A stretch of 64,000 nt of DNA from Flaveria trinervia. Taxonomy: Eukaryota; Streptophyta; Magnoliopsida; Asterales; Asteraceae. The notes under the pieces are model-generated. The model was not told the origin of the DNA and did not search any database. It worked only from the letters and a program-made list of their open reading frames with translations. How positions within the stretch are numbered: the stretch's first letter is position 1; each line of letters opens with the position of its first letter. This document shows, piece after piece, positions 23,110 through 35,860 of the stretch. The stretch lies in contig CM046443.1 of NCBI GenBank assembly GCA_025506515.1, positions 93,894,666 through 93,958,665 on the forward strand. The letters run 5' to 3'. The translations under genes were made by a program, and so were the position numbers.

Positions 23110-25216
23110 TGTAAGGTCCCGTTCCCGGAACGCTTACAACTGGTAATCATTGCACATAAAACATAGAACTTACATTTAATCATTCATAAAATATTGCAGC
23201 GAAAACATAAAAATAACTCTTCATATCATTACAAATGCTTTTGCAAGTTAATACAAGCGTTCATTTCAAAACATCACCCATGCGCATTACAATGCAAAAA
23301 CATTAACAAAAGAATGCCATCCAAAAGAGCTGAGTAGCTGCCTCGTGTCATCCTCAACAACTATTACCTGCCAACTGGAAACCCATAAAAGTCAGCGTTG
23401 CTGAGTGAGTTCTAGTTTTATAAATAAAACATACTTATCTCTTGTTAAAAAAAACCATACTTTACGTTCATGCGATCACACATCATACATATACAAATAA
23501 CATCATTATTATCTTCATTATCTATACGTTAACTTTCATTCTTTCATACATTCTTACTTTCATTCGTTCATTCATTACTTCCAGTGACATACATTACCCC
23601 GAACATTGTGCACGAAGCGGGTAACTGGGCCTGAGGTCTTTCATAGACCTCGAACATTGGGAACGAAGCTGACTCCAGTACCTAGGGCAAGTACATTCAC
23701 CATTTATCTTTTCTCTTCCCTTCCGGATCAATGCCATATGCTATACCCCGAACATTATGCACGAAGCGGGTAACTGAGCCTGAGGTCTTTCATAGACCTC
23801 GAACATTGTGCACGAAGCTGACTCTAGCACCTAGGGAAAGCGGCAAGGATCCCATTCATATGGTCAATCACAAAGATTGGACCCCAGTGTACATCCTTCG
23901 GGGTAGCTAACCCGCACACCGTTGAGCTAACACCTTCATCGGGTGTGCATCTCCATACATTTGCTTCTTACATTCATTCATTCATTAATGCATGCATTCA
24001 TTCATCATGTTCCTCTTTCATTATCTTTCGCTTTACGTTACATAATACTTTCGGTTCATTCATTAACATAACACGTAAAGCCACAGGAAAGATAAACATA
24101 TATCATAATAAGGAACATATCATACACGGGCATCAACATCATACAGGGCAACATCATACATACATAACATGCATAATCATGCAACATCATCATCATGCCC
24201 AACATGATCTCTAAGGCCTCAACCGTCATCTTACATGCTCTTACGGGAACCTTTACGTCAAAACTTACATCTGCACTTTCCCCCGAAAGTCAGAAGTTAA
24301 ACTACACTTCTCCTCGGGTGCAACAACCCTATTCAGGCGTATGGACACCCTTTAGTCGCATGGCCTCCATACGACTGAGCATCATGCGAATGAACTAATG
24401 CGGATGAACACTCATGAGAATGAACACCCAATCGTGCAAATGGACTAATGCGGATGAACACTCATGCGAATGAACACCTAATCGTGCGAATGAACTAATG
24501 CGGATGAACACTCATACGAATGAACACCCAATCGTGCGAATGAACTAATGCGGATGAACACATATGAGAATGAACACCCAATCGTGCGAATGGACCCCAA
24601 TCGCTCTTCATTCGGCCGTATGGCCTCCAGTCGATCGCCTAGCCCTAGCTGATGCAGAATGCAATTCATCCCGAATCCAATATGCCATTTTCGACCTCCA
24701 AGCTCATCTAAACCCATTCTAAGCCCAAATCGACCATCCTAAACCTTAGGGATGCATACCACAACACCATTCAAGCATACACAAGCTCACAAACAAGGCT
24801 CAAATGCAACACACACACACATACACACACGCATACGGGTCAAACATGCACCCACACAAAAACACGATTTTCAGATGTTTTCCAGCCCCAAATCATTCAA
24901 AAATGTTTCAAGGAGGGGTCCTAGAACTCACACAAGCGATCACAACGAGTAGAGCTTCGATTTGACTCGCTTCTCAACGATTTTGGCCACTCGAACCAAC
25001 CCGAACCAACACTTCTTCCTCTTTTCTTTCTTTCTCTCTTCTCCTCTCTTTTCTTGGCTGAAATGTGAGTGTGTGGGGAGAGTATGGCTGCCCTCTCCCT
25101 ACACATATCACCACTTTTCCACTTTCCCTCGTTGGCGAGTTTGGTCCATCGACTTTGGTCTTTATTTCTTTTCTTTCTTCGTGGACCTCAAAATAGATAA
25201 ATAACCAGGTGTTACA
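23110..25216 (-). repeat. 3' LTR of element A
   Basis: The 2.1-kb direct repeat partner of 42640-44754 has TG...CA termini. It contains an internal duplication of about 147 bp: CCCCGAACATT(G/A)TGCACGAAG at about 23597 and 23745, each followed by CTGAGGTCTTTCATAGACCT. It also contains a 50-bp tandem array (24389-24590), and a pyrimidine-rich stretch near 25016-25055. Frames inside it on either strand are not genes. Confidence 0.9.
24389..24590. repeat. 50-bp tandem array inside LTR A (3' copy)
   Basis: There are about four units of AATGRACTAATGCGGATGAA / CACTCATGCGAATGAACACC / CAATCGTGCG, 50 bp in total, differing by single bases. The equivalent array in the other LTR is at about 43926-44130. 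Confidence 0.85.
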
Positions 25217-25231
25217 AGTCCACCCCTCTTA
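25217..25231 (-). other. Polypurine tract of element A
   Basis: On the minus strand AAGAGGGGTGGACT immediately precedes the LTR that starts TGTAACACC. This purine run is where plus-strand DNA synthesis would be primed, and it confirms the minus-strand orientation of A. Confidence 0.7.
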
Positions 25232-25232
25232 A

Positions 25233-28200
25233 ATAGGTTTCGTCCCTGAAACCTGTTATTCATCGAACGATTGTGGGTAATGATGTCTCATTTCTTCTTT
25301 AGTCTCCCACGTTGACTCGGATCCCTTCATGTGCTTCCACTGTACACGCACAAGAGGAACTACTTTATTTCTCAGCCTTTTCTCTTTTCGATCGATGATT
25401 GCCACTGGTTGCTCCACGTAATTGATCGCTCGTCTACCTCGATATCTTCCAATGGAACAATCATATCTTCATCTGCCAAGCATTTTCTCAGATGAGATAC
25501 ATGGAATGTCGGGTGGATTCCACTTAGCTCATCCGGTAATTCCAGTCTATAGGCCACCTCTCCTACTCGAGCAACGATTCGGAAAGGGCTTATGTACCTT
25601 GGGCTCAACTTGCTCCGCTTTCTGAATCGAATAATGCCCTTCCAAGGTGAGACCTTCAACATAACCCGGTCACCCACCTGAACTCAATCGGTCTGCGTCG
25701 TTTATCAGCATACGACTTCTGTCTATCTTTGGTTGCCTTCATGAAAACCTTGATCTTTTCAAGCTTCTCAGTCGTAGCCTCGATTACCTCGACGCTCCCT
25801 AGTTCTTTCTGACCAATATCACCCCAATAGACTGGTGTTCTGCATCTCATACCGTATAGCATCTCATAAGGTGGCATACCAATGTTGGCATGATAACTGT
25901 TGTTGTATCAGAATTCAGTTAACGGTAAGTGGTCATCCCAACTTCCCCCAAAATCAATCACACATGCCCGGAGCATGTCCTTCAATGTCTGAATGGTCCT
26001 TTCTGACTGACCATCAGTTTGGGGATGATAAGCCGTGCTAATATGTAACCTCGTCCCCATAGCATCGTGGAATTTCTTCCAAAATTTAGATGTAAACCAG
26101 GTATCACGATCAGACACAATTGACACCAGCACACAATGACGAGTTACAATCTCCTTGATGAACAGATCAGCCAACCTCTCAGATGAATATGTCTCGCGGA
26201 TTGGTAGGAGGTGAGCACTCTTCGTCAGACGGTCCACAACCACCCATATGGCATCGTACCCTTTCGGAGTACGTGGCGCTTCGTAATGAAATCCATGGTG
26301 ATGTGCTCCTACTTCCATTCCGGTCTACCCAAAGTTTGGATCTTCCCATACGGCTTCTGATGTTCGGCCTTCACTTATAAGCAAGTAAGGCACTTACTCA
26401 CATACTCCACTACATCGCGCTTCATACCCGGCCACCAATAATCTTTCTTCATATCTTGGTACATTTTCGTGGCACCTGGATGAATGGACTATCGCGTCTT
26501 GTGAGCTTCATCCATTATCCTCATGCGTAGATCCCCAAAACGAGGAATCCACACTCGTCCAAATCGGGTTTTAACACCAAGTGTGTTTTCACCCAATTCT
26601 GCGACCAGACCTCTCATTCTTTCAGAGTTAAGATGATCTTATTTCAATGCCTTATCTTGGAACTCTTTAACTTGCTTCATCACTTCTGAGGTCATGATTA
26701 ACTGATAGGCTTTCACCCAAATCGGCTCGGGTCTCTCCTTTCAACTAAGGGCGTCTGCCACTACATTGGCCTTGCCCGGATGGTAGTGGATCTCGCAATC
26801 ATAATCTTTTATGAGCTCCAACCACCTTCTCTGCCTCATGTTCAGATCTTTATGCTCGAAGAAGTACTTCAAGCTCTTGTGGTCGATGAAAATGGTGCAT
26901 TTCGTCCCGTAAAGATAGTGCCTCCAAATCTTTAATGCAAAGACCACGACTGCTAGCTCCAAGTCGTGAGTAGGATAATTGACCTCATGAACCTTCAACT
27001 TTCGGGATGCATAGGCTATAACCTTTCCTCTTTGCATTAACACACACCCAACCCTGAATAGGAAGCATCAGAATAAACCACCAGGTCTTCACTTCCATCG
27101 GGTAATGACAGAACAGGAGTTTGAGTCAAGCTCGCCTTCAATTCTTCAAACACCTTCTCTTGAGCTTGACCCCATACAAATTTCACATCTTTTTAGGTCA
27201 ACTTGGTTAGTGGAGAAGCAATCTTAGAAAAGTCTTGGAAAAACCTTCTATAGTAGCCCGCCAAACCAAGAAGCTACGAATCTCGGATGGCGTCTTAGGA
27301 GACTTCCATTGCATCACTGCCTCCACCTTAGCCGGGTCCACCATAATCCCATCATGATTTACCACATGACCCAAGAACTGAACTTCACGCAACCAGAACG
27401 CGCACTTCGAGAACTTGGCGTACAGCTTCTCCTTTCTCAACATCTCCAAAACCTCCCGAATGTGGCCAGCATGCTCATTCTTGCTCTTCGAATAAATCAG
27501 AATATCATCAATAAACACAACCACTGATTTATCCAACATCGGCCGACAGACTCGATTTATCAAATCCATAAAAGCAGCTGGCGCATTGGTCAAACCAAAA
27601 GACATCACGAGGAACTCGTAGTGACCATACCGCGTGCGGAATGCTGTTTTAGGAATATCTTGCTCTTTCACCTTCAACTGATGGTAACCAGATCGAAGAT
27701 CTATCCTTGAAAACCAACTGGCACCCTGAAGCTAATTAAACAAATCATCTATTCTTGGTAAGGGGTATCGGTTCTTCACCGTCAACTTGTTCAGCTCTCC
27801 GTAGTCAATGCACATCCTCATGTACCGTCTTTCTTCTTCACAACAGGACCGGAGCACCCCAAGCAGAGATACTCGGTCTGATGAACCCCTTATCTAGTAG
27901 CTCTTGCAACTAGTCCATCAACTCCTTCATCTCAGTTGGAGCCAATCGATACAGTGCCTTGGCAACAGGTTGGGCACCCGGTATCAGATCAATCTGAAAC
28001 TCAATCTCTCTGTCAGGTGGCACTCCTGATAAGTCTTTGGGAAACACGTCCGAAAGTCACACTCAATCAGTACATCGGATAGTTGTGGTGTTGGCGTATC
28101 TACATCCTTTACATAGGTCAAGTAGGCACTACATCCATGCCTCATACACTTTCCCGCCACCGCCATTGAGATTACCTTCGGGATCGTAGTAACCCGATCC

Positions 28201-28830
28201 CCATAAACAGTTACCAAACTCCCGTCAGGCACTGTCAAACGAATCATTTTCTTACGACACACAATGTTCGCGTATGATTCCGCCAACCAATCCATTCCAA
28301 GAACCAAATCGAAACCACCTAAGGTCATCACGAACGGCCTAACATGAAACTTATGACTTTCTAGCTCCACATCACAGTTCTATATCACCTCAGAGATCCT
28401 GGTAGACTTACCTATGGCAGTTTCTACATCGAAGGGTGCATCAACACGTCTACTACTAATAGGCAGCTTAGCATAGAAAGCAGTAGAAATAAAACTTTTA
28501 CTAGCACCCGAATCAAATAACACAGAAGCTAAAGTTTGGTTTACTAGAAACGTACCGGACACAACATCAGGGTCCGTCCTAGCTTCCTCCTGTGTCGTAG
28601 TGAATGCCCTGGCGCTCGCCCTTGGTCCTTCACTTCCCGTCTTCTTCGCCCCGGAACCCTCAGCCCTTGGCTTCTTTCAATCTTTACCCATATGACCACT
28701 TTTTCCACAGTTGAAACACCTCACACCCCTGCAATCTCTAGCCATATGACCAGGCTTCCCATATTTGAAACAAACATTCAACCCTCATCTACACTATCCA
28801 CCGTGCTCCTTCCCACATTTGCCACACTTT
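25233..28830 (-). pseudogene. Element A gag-pol 3' part (zinc knuckle, protease, RT, RNase H, integrase, chromodomain region), broken
   Basis: In minus-strand order: gag zinc-knuckle remnants at about 28660-28830 (GHMARDC, CFNCGKSGHMGKD, with one cysteine changed to tyrosine and stops). An aspartic protease follows, with motif LFDSGAS and later LGMDWL (27984-28562, one stop between). Reverse transcriptase follows with motif VFIDDILIYS (27207-27677 and upstream fragments), then RNase H ending HYHPGKANVVADALS (26741-27043). The integrase catalytic core keeps all three acidic residues (VVVDRLTK, SDRDTWF, DGQSERT) at 25908-26318. An integrase C-terminal part (KVSPWKG, FHVSHLRKCLADE) lies at 25372-25877. 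Many stops and frameshifts separate these blocks, so no polyprotein can be made. The domain order RT-RNase H-integrase is Ty3-gypsy. The family is most like plant chromoviruses of the Tekay/Del type, although the chromodomain end is poorly preserved here. Confidence 0.88.
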
Positions 28831-30510
28831 TGTCACCCCCCCCCCCCCCCCCCGCTAAGAGCGAAAACACAGGGATGTAACGAGACGGATCGTCATAACA
28901 CATGGTAAGCGATAGAGATGCAATATAATAAATGATGACAAGCGTGTCATGACGACACCCGACAACAAGGGGACTTGTGTCGTGTTTAGTCCATATTCAC
29001 GACAACATAGCCATGAGCATAACGTGATAAATGATTCACATAACAAGATGATAACATTGTATGCAATTCCCACAACCCGGAAACAAGTTACAAAGTATAA
29101 TGTTGTTTAAGCAAACTACAACAAATGTTTTCAAAATGACAAAGTTTAGCCACAAAATGCATCCTAGGGTCTCCACTAAGGCAGCACACCTAGATCTTCA
29201 GCTAGCATGTTCACCTGAAAAGATATGCTCAAAATGGTTAACAAAATTGTTGGTCAGCTCGCAGGTTTAAAAGTAAATAAGTAATTGATGTTGTATAAAT
29301 GCCGTACCACACGACACCCAATCGCACGACTTAACCTCCATACGCATGAATCAACCTTCATTCATACGAATCAGCTTCATTCGTATGACTGAACCTTCAT
29401 TCGTACGATTGGCCTTCAGTCGTGCGACGCACGCATAATCGCATACATCCATTCGGTCGCATGACTCAATCGCACACATCATTCATCCGCATTGACTCAA
29501 TCGCACGCATCACTCATCCGCATTGACTCAATCGCTCGCATCACTGATCCGCATTGACTCAATCGCACACATCATTCATCCGCATTGACTCAATCGCACA
29601 CATACATTCGATCGCATGACTCAGTCGCATGACATCCCCAGTCGCACGACTCAGTCGCCCGAATGACTCAGTCGCACGACTCACCCAGTCACAGGCTCAG
29701 TCGCATGGCAGACCCAGTCGCCTGAACTGCAGGTTCGCGACTGCTGAAGTGCAGAGCAGTCTTTGGCTGCCCCGAGCATGAGTTTAACACAACAAGGACT
29801 TCCAAAAACACACTACAAACACACACAAACAAGAAGCACACGCAGAAAGGCATCACACGCACCCACACGACCTCTTGTGTTCGGGTTGAACCCGAATACC
29901 CGAAACCCTAGAAATGGACAGAAGTAAAACGAGCAAGAAAGGGACAACCAAGGTCATCTACCTGCAAGGATGGAGTAGACAAGGTTGTAGATGAAGTCTA
30001 GATGACGAAAACGAGACGAAACGGGGCGGTTTTGGTGCAAAGATGAAGAAAATGTGAAGTGGAGAAGAATGAAGAAGAAGAAGAAGAAAGAGAAGAAGTG
30101 AAGGAGAATGGCTGGGAATGGGGTTTTTATACCCATCCCAAATTTGCAAAATGTCAATTTTAGTCCCTGCACTTAGTCCCGAGTTCTCAAAGTTTGCTTC
30201 GGTTGAAAACGACTTTAAAAGTGTTTGTTATATTAATGTTAGAAATATATTTAATGTTAATTGGCACTTAAAAATGGTTTTACTAATGACAATAGTTTTA
30301 TATAAAAATGATATATTTAGTGATAACGGCGATGAAATTTGTAAAAAGGTTTAAGCATAGCACACGTTCACGAAAGAAACACAAGCACAAAGGTAATAAA
30401 GCAAGTATGATATCCACACAAGAAGTTAATAAAGATAAGAAATGAACGATCAAAGACAAGTTAACGAATAATCACGTTAATTGACGGACCTTGTGGTGAC
30501 GGATGTCACA
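28831..30510 (-). repeat. 3' LTR of element B
   Basis: The ends are TGTCAC at the left and GGATGTCACA at the right. It is the direct repeat partner of the LTR beginning at 35864. It starts in the zinc-knuckle region of element A, so B inserted into A. Compared with the other B LTR it lacks roughly 860 bp after GTTGTATAAATG (29302). An 18-base run of C (28836-28853) replaces the ACCCCC of its partner. It contains 31-bp repeats (CCGCATTGACTCAATCGCAC) around 29490-29600 and many TCGCACGA-type words. Confidence 0.88.
29340..29720. repeat. Short palindrome-rich repeat field in LTR B
   Basis: Words such as ATTCGTACGA, CATTCATACGAATCAGC, CAGTCGCACGACTCAGTCGC and ATCCGCATTGACTCAATCGC follow one another, many of them self-complementary (TCGTACGA, GTCGCACGAC). 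The field is also present in the other B LTR at about 40085-40500. It is a rapidly changing internal repeat of the LTR, not coding. Confidence 0.75.
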
Positions 30511-30524
30511 GTATCCCCCAGTGA
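30511..30524 (-). other. Polypurine tract of element B
   Basis: On the minus strand CACTGGGGGATAC directly precedes the LTR start TGTGACATCC. Position and purine richness fit a plus-strand primer site. Confidence 0.6.
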
Positions 30525-30543
30525 GAGAATTTCGTCCTGAAAT

Positions 30544-33500
30544 TCAGCTAGAGTTAGGTCCAAGAGTGTCATCCTCGAACATATGTGGATATTTGAGTTT
30601 CATCTGATCTTCCTGTTCCCATGTAAACTCTGGCCCTCGTTTTGAATTCCATCTCACGCGTACAATTGGTATTATACTGCGCTTCAATTGCTTGACCTTT
30701 CGATCCATGATCTCGATGGGTTCCTCAACAAAATGAAGCTTTTCGTCAATCTTGATGTCCATAATTGGTAAGTGAAGTGACTCATCAGCCAAACACTTCT
30801 TGAGGTTCGACACGTGGAAAGTATCATGTACGCCGCTGAGTTCTTGTGGCAACCTTAGTCGGTAAGCCACCGGACCAATTCTTTCTGTAATCTCGAATGG
30901 TCCAACGTATCGTGGGGCTAACTTCCCTTTCTTCCCAAACCAAACAATTCATTTCCAAGGAGAGACTTTGAGTAAAACATGATCTCCAATGTTGAATTCT
31001 AGAGGCTTCCGATGGTTGTCGGCATAGCTTTTTGGAGATCTCTAGCAGCTTTTAGTCTGTCTTTGATTTGGAAAATCTTGTCGGTTGTTTCTTGAATGAT
31101 CTCTAGGCCTGTTAGCTGACTTTCACCAATCTCGGCCCAACAAACGGGAGATCTGCATTTTCTTCTGTACAACGCTTCGAATGGAGCACATCCAATGCTC
31201 GTATGGTAGCTGTTGTTGTAAGAGAACTCAATCAACGGTAAATGAGTATCCCAACTACCACCAAAGTCGATTACACAGGCCCTCAACATGTATTCTATAG
31301 TTTGTATAGTTCGTTCACTTTTGCCATCTGTCTGAGGGTGATAGGTTGTGCTCATATCTAATCGAGTGCCCATCGCTTTCTGCAGTGTCTGCCAAAGTCA
31401 TGAAGTAAATCGGCTGTCACGGTCGGATATGATCGACACCGGTACTCCGTGTCTTGTCACGACCTCTTTTGTGTACAATCTTGCCAATTTATCCATTTTG
31501 TAGTCTTCTTGGATCGGCAAGAAATGAGCTGACTTCGTCATTCGATCAACTACGACCCATATCGAGTCATGCCCGCTGCTCGTTCTAGGGAGTTTGGTAA
31601 TGAAATCCATGGCTATGTTCTCCCATTTCCACTCGGGAATTTCAAGTTGCTGCAATAATCCCGATGGTTTCTGATGTTCGGCTTTAACTTTCGAGCATGT
31701 CAAGCATCTTCTTACGTACATAGCAATGTCTTTCTTCATGCCTGGCTACCAGTACAGATCCTTAAGATCGTGGTACATCTTGTCTGCACCAGGATGAATA
31801 GAATATCGCGTCTTGTGTGCTTCATCCATGACCAAGGTACGTACACCTCCCCATCTGGGTACTCATATACGATCTGTGAAGTACTGTACGCCATCATCCT
31901 TGCAAATCATCTGTTTATCCAACCCTCGAAATTCTTATCCGCGAGGTTATCCTCTTTCAACGCCTCACTCTGTGCAATTTAGATCTGAGCTTTTAAATTC
32001 TTTTGGATAGTCAATCCCAACACTCGAGCACATAATGGTTTCGCACGTTCTTTGCGGCTTAAAGCATCAGCCACTACGTTGGCTTTCCCCGGATGATACC
32101 TGATTTCACAATTGTAGTCACTAAGAAGCTCTACCCAACGTCGTTGACGCATATTAAGCTCCTTCTGATCCAGGATATGTTGCAGGCTCTTATGATCAGT
32201 GTAGATGATGCATTTGGTTCCATACAGGTAATGCCTCCATATCTTAAGTGCAAATACTACAGCGCCTAACTCCAAATCATGGGTCGTATAGTTCTTTTCG
32301 TGCACCTTAAGTTTCCGCGAAGCGTAGGCAATCACCTTATCCTTCTGCATTAGCACACATCCCAACCCTTGATGTGAAGCATCGCAGTATACCACAAAAT
32401 CATCAGTTCCGTTTGGGAGGGACAATACTAGTGCATTGCACAACTTCTCTTTCAACGTATGGAACGCTCGTTCTTGTGCATGTCCCCAATCAAACTTCTT
32501 GTCTTTCTGAGTCAGCAGTGTTAATGGTTGAGCGATCTTTGAAAAGTTCGCGATGAAATGGCGATAGTATCCGGCCAATCCTAAGAATTGTCGTATCTCT
32601 GAAGGCGCCTGAGGTGTATCCCATTTCATCACGGCTTCGATCTTGCCGGGATCTACATGAATCCCATCCTTGTTAACCACATGACCCAAAAACTTCACTT
32701 TTTGCAACCAGAATTCACACTTCGAGAACTTGGCGAAAAGTTTCTCTTCCTGTAACAGTTCCAATATTGCCCGAAGGTGTTCTTCATGATCCTCTTTCGA
32801 TCGGGAGTAGATAAGTATATCGTCTATGAATACGATCACAAACTTATCCAAGTAAGGTTTACACACCAGATTCATTAGGTCTATAAACACAGCTGGTTTG
32901 TTAGTCAACCCAAATGGCATGACCAAGAACTCATAATGCCCATAACGAGTTCTAAACGTTGTTTTCGGTATGTCCTCCTCGAAAACCCGTAGTTGATGAT
33001 ATCCAGAACGAAGGTCGATCTTGGAGAAATACGAAGCTCCTTACAGCTGATCAAACAGATCGTCGATTCTGGGGAGAGGATACCGATTCTTCACGGTCAA
33101 CTTGTTCAACTCATGGTAGTCGATACACATTCGGAACGACCCATCTTTCTTTTTGACAAATAACACCGGTGCTCCCCATGGTGAGTGACTCGGTCGAATA
33201 AAACCCTTCTCCAGTAGTTCCTGTAACTGACTAGATAACTCTTGCATTTTAGACGGTGCTAACTGGTATGGCGTCTTTGCTACCGGTGTAGCTCCAGGAA
33301 CCAACTCTATTCGAAATTCCAGCTGTCGTGGAGGAGGCAAACCAGGAAAGTTATCAGGAAATACATCTGGGTAGTCCCGTACCACTGGAATATCCGCTAA
33401 TTTCTGCTCTTCTTCTTTGTTTTCTACCACATGAGCCAGAAAAGCGTAGCACTGTTTTCGTAAACTTCGACGTGCCTTCATGCAGGAGATAAGCTTTAAG

Positions 33501-33811
33501 TTTCTTCCCGGTCGTTCTCCTTGAATTCTGAGTACCTCCCCGTCTGGCATGGGGATTCGTACCACTTTATCCCGACAGACAATCTCAGCTCTGTGTTTCG
33601 ACAACCAATCCATTCCCACAATCACGTCGAAACTTCCTAACTCAAAAGGTATCAAGTCTATATCGAAGGCATGGTCCTCTAATATCAACAAAGACTTTCT
33701 AATAATTTCATCAGCCTGAACAACCCTACCGTTGGCCATTTCTATGGAGTAGCTTGTTTCTAGCCTACTAGGACTCAAATCAAGCAATTGCACAAACTCA
33801 AAAAAATACAA
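30544..33811 (-). pseudogene. Element B pol: protease to chromodomain, nearly intact but interrupted
   Basis: Read on the minus strand, protease continues from LFDTGAD (about 33830) through VIVGMDWLSKH. Reverse transcriptase follows (FVKKKDGSFRMCIDYHELNK, then VFIDDILIYSRS), then RNase H (IIYTDHKSL, HPGKANVVADALSRKE). Integrase has the zinc-binding end (VRRCLTCSKVKAEHQ) and the core (VVVDRMTK, SDRDSRF, DGKSERT). The C-terminal chromodomain ends GPEFTWEQEDQMKLKYPHMF. This is the chromovirus arrangement typical of Tekay/Del. Lesions: a stop at 33041 in the RT (same frame resumes), a stop at 31979 with frame change, a TGA at 31398-31400 inside the integrase core, and a frame change near 31000. 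It is far less decayed than element A but cannot encode a full polyprotein. Confidence 0.9.
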
Positions 33812-35266
33812 CTATGTCTGCTCCAGTATCAAACAATATAGATGCGAAGTGATTATTGAGTAAGTGCGTACCCGTGACAACATTCAGGTCCTGCCGGGCA
33901 TCGTTGGCTCTAATGACGAATGCACGTCCCCGAGCTGTATTCCCCTGATTTCCCGGGCCTTGATTTCCAGCTATGGCCATCACTGGTTGCTGGTTTTTCC
34001 CTTTTTGACCCAACGCCCGATTCAGTCTGGGGCACATGTTCCTGTAGTGATCAGGGCTTCCACACTCATAACAACCCTTGGCATTCCCGGCGGGGTTAAC
34101 CGCGTTGACTGGTGCCACCAGACTCGGCACTGTTCCAACAGTCTTTCGCTAGATGCCCCGGGCGTCTACAGTTTGCATATACCCGGCACGGCATTACTGG
34201 GGGATGATGGAAATTGCACCTATCAGATTTGGGGTGCGGCCCAACATACTCTCTCCTGTCCTGCGTCACGGCCATAAAATTCCTGGTTGTCTTGACCCTT
34301 TTATCAAACTTCCCGGCACTCGACCGGCTCATTTCCCTAACATCTTTTCTCTTCTCTGCTCCCCTTCCCAATACCCATGTTCTCACCATCTCATCAGTTA
34401 GAGCGCCAGCCTTCAGAATTGCGCTCTGAATTGTAAGGGGAGCAGCTGCTGTCACCATTGCCCGGATTTGAGGCGCAAGTCCCCAAATATACCTCTCGAT
34501 CCTCTTTGATTCCGGAGTGACCAAATGTGGAACCAATCTTGCCAACTCATGGAAACGATCAGTGTAAGGGGCGTGCCCAGCCCCCACCATAGCATGATTC
34601 TAGAATTCATGCTCCAGTTTCTGCATCTCGTTGAGGGGGCAGTATTCCTCAGTGATCAAGGCTTTAAACTCATCCCATGACATATGCATCATTGATTCTC
34701 TTCCCCTAGCATGTATTGAGTGTTCCACCAAGTTAGTTCCTTGCCCTGCAGCGAGCATGTGGCATACTTGATCTTTTGGCTGTCGAGGCATTCGCTGATG
34801 TCAATCATTGCCTCCATCTTTTCAAGCCATCTAGTCAGGGCTATGGCTCCATCTTTGCCATCAAATTCTTTTGGTTTGCAGGCTACAAACTCCTTGTACG
34901 AACACCCCCTTCTAGCATTAACAACCCTGGTCTCATTAACAATCCCAGTTTCATTACGGCTGTACCACCATTCCCGGTCTCCTGATTGCTTTCATTCCCA
35001 GTCGGGTTCCCATTATCCTCATTATCATTGCCACCAACCCCATGGGGGTCTTGGGCCACAATAGTCGGGATCAGCGCGGCCAGCTACTGAGCGATCAGAG
35101 CTACCACATCAGCGTTTCCTGTTCCCTGATTGTTGCTGGTAGGGCCATCATTTGTTCTTGTTGCTCTACCTCTGCCTCTGCCTCCGCCTCTGCCTCTGCC
35201 TCTGCCCCTGTCCCTCGGGGCTTCACTCCCGCCACTGTTGCTACGGGTAACTCTTCGAGGCGGCAT
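33798..35266 (-). pseudogene. Element B gag (capsid and zinc knuckle), broken
   Basis: The likely start is at 35266 (MPPRRVTRSNSGGSEAPRDR), followed by an arginine/glycine-rich stretch (RGRGRGRGG). The capsid part follows (FKALITEEYCP..NEMQKLE, then YTDRFHELARLVPHLVTPES), and a CCHC zinc knuckle ends it (CYECGSPDHYRNMCP). An additional knuckle-like motif upstream (ANCRRPGHLAKDC) has lost its first cysteine spacing. A TAG at 35084 truncates the N-terminal part, and further frame changes occur near 34600 and 34790. Gag normally forms the particle that packages the element RNA. This copy cannot make it in one piece. Confidence 0.85.
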
Positions 35267-35842
35267 TTTCTAATCATAGAAGTAGTAAACACATAAGCCT
35301 TAACCTTTTCAAAGCATATTAACCATACTACTCATCATAGTCCAGTATTCTAAGTTAATATCACACTTGTGGTTACCACACATCACATACAAGTCATGTA
35401 ATTCTCACACCATGAATTGATAATGTTCCAACAGTAATCCATCATAATAATTGCAACCCATGCATATAATCACGTTAGTCTAGCTTAGGTTGTCCATTTC
35501 CTCCTCTTTCGAGGTTTCAGACATAACCTCCTCAGGGTAATTCTCAATGTCCAAGGTCAAGCGCATAGCATGATCTGTGGAGATATCTTCAGGTTTAATA
35601 CCCGGTTTGATAAACCAACTCGGCGCGCAGAGGGAACGAAAGATCCGGTAGAAGCATCCCAAAAAGAGTGAGCACAAGGGCTCTCTCGTAGGGTGAAAAG
35701 ATCACAAAACAGATAGATGAACGAATCAAGCAAAGAGGAACACATACACGAGATATAAAATGCATACAACCCTAGCATGAAAATCTACATGAAGGTTCCT
35801 AGGTTATAGTCTAGGTCAAGTGTATTGCCTAATTCTCTATAA
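35267..35842 (-). other. Untranslated leader of element B
   Basis: This is non-coding sequence between the primer binding site and gag. No long open frame on the minus strand starts here. Confidence 0.6.
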
Positions 35843-35860
35843 CCAATGGCTCTGATACCA
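35843..35860 (-). other. Primer binding site of element B (initiator tRNA-Met)
   Basis: On the minus strand TGGTATCAGAGCCATTGG lies 3 bases after the 5' LTR end. The first 14 bases are complementary to the 3' end of plant initiator tRNA-Met (…GGCTCTGATACCA), the usual primer of Ty3-gypsy elements. Confidence 0.9.

Noticed and set aside
23442..24398. Several open frames inside the LTRs of element A (also 43113-44489)
   Set aside because: They lie in LTR repeats, differ between the two LTR copies in frame and length, and encode low-complexity sequence.
25422..25625. Plus-strand frames over the retrotransposon pol regions (for example 25422-25625, 31674-31982, 33864-34277, 34720-35064)
   Set aside because: They are antisense to recognisable integrase, reverse transcriptase and gag on the minus strand, and their products match nothing.
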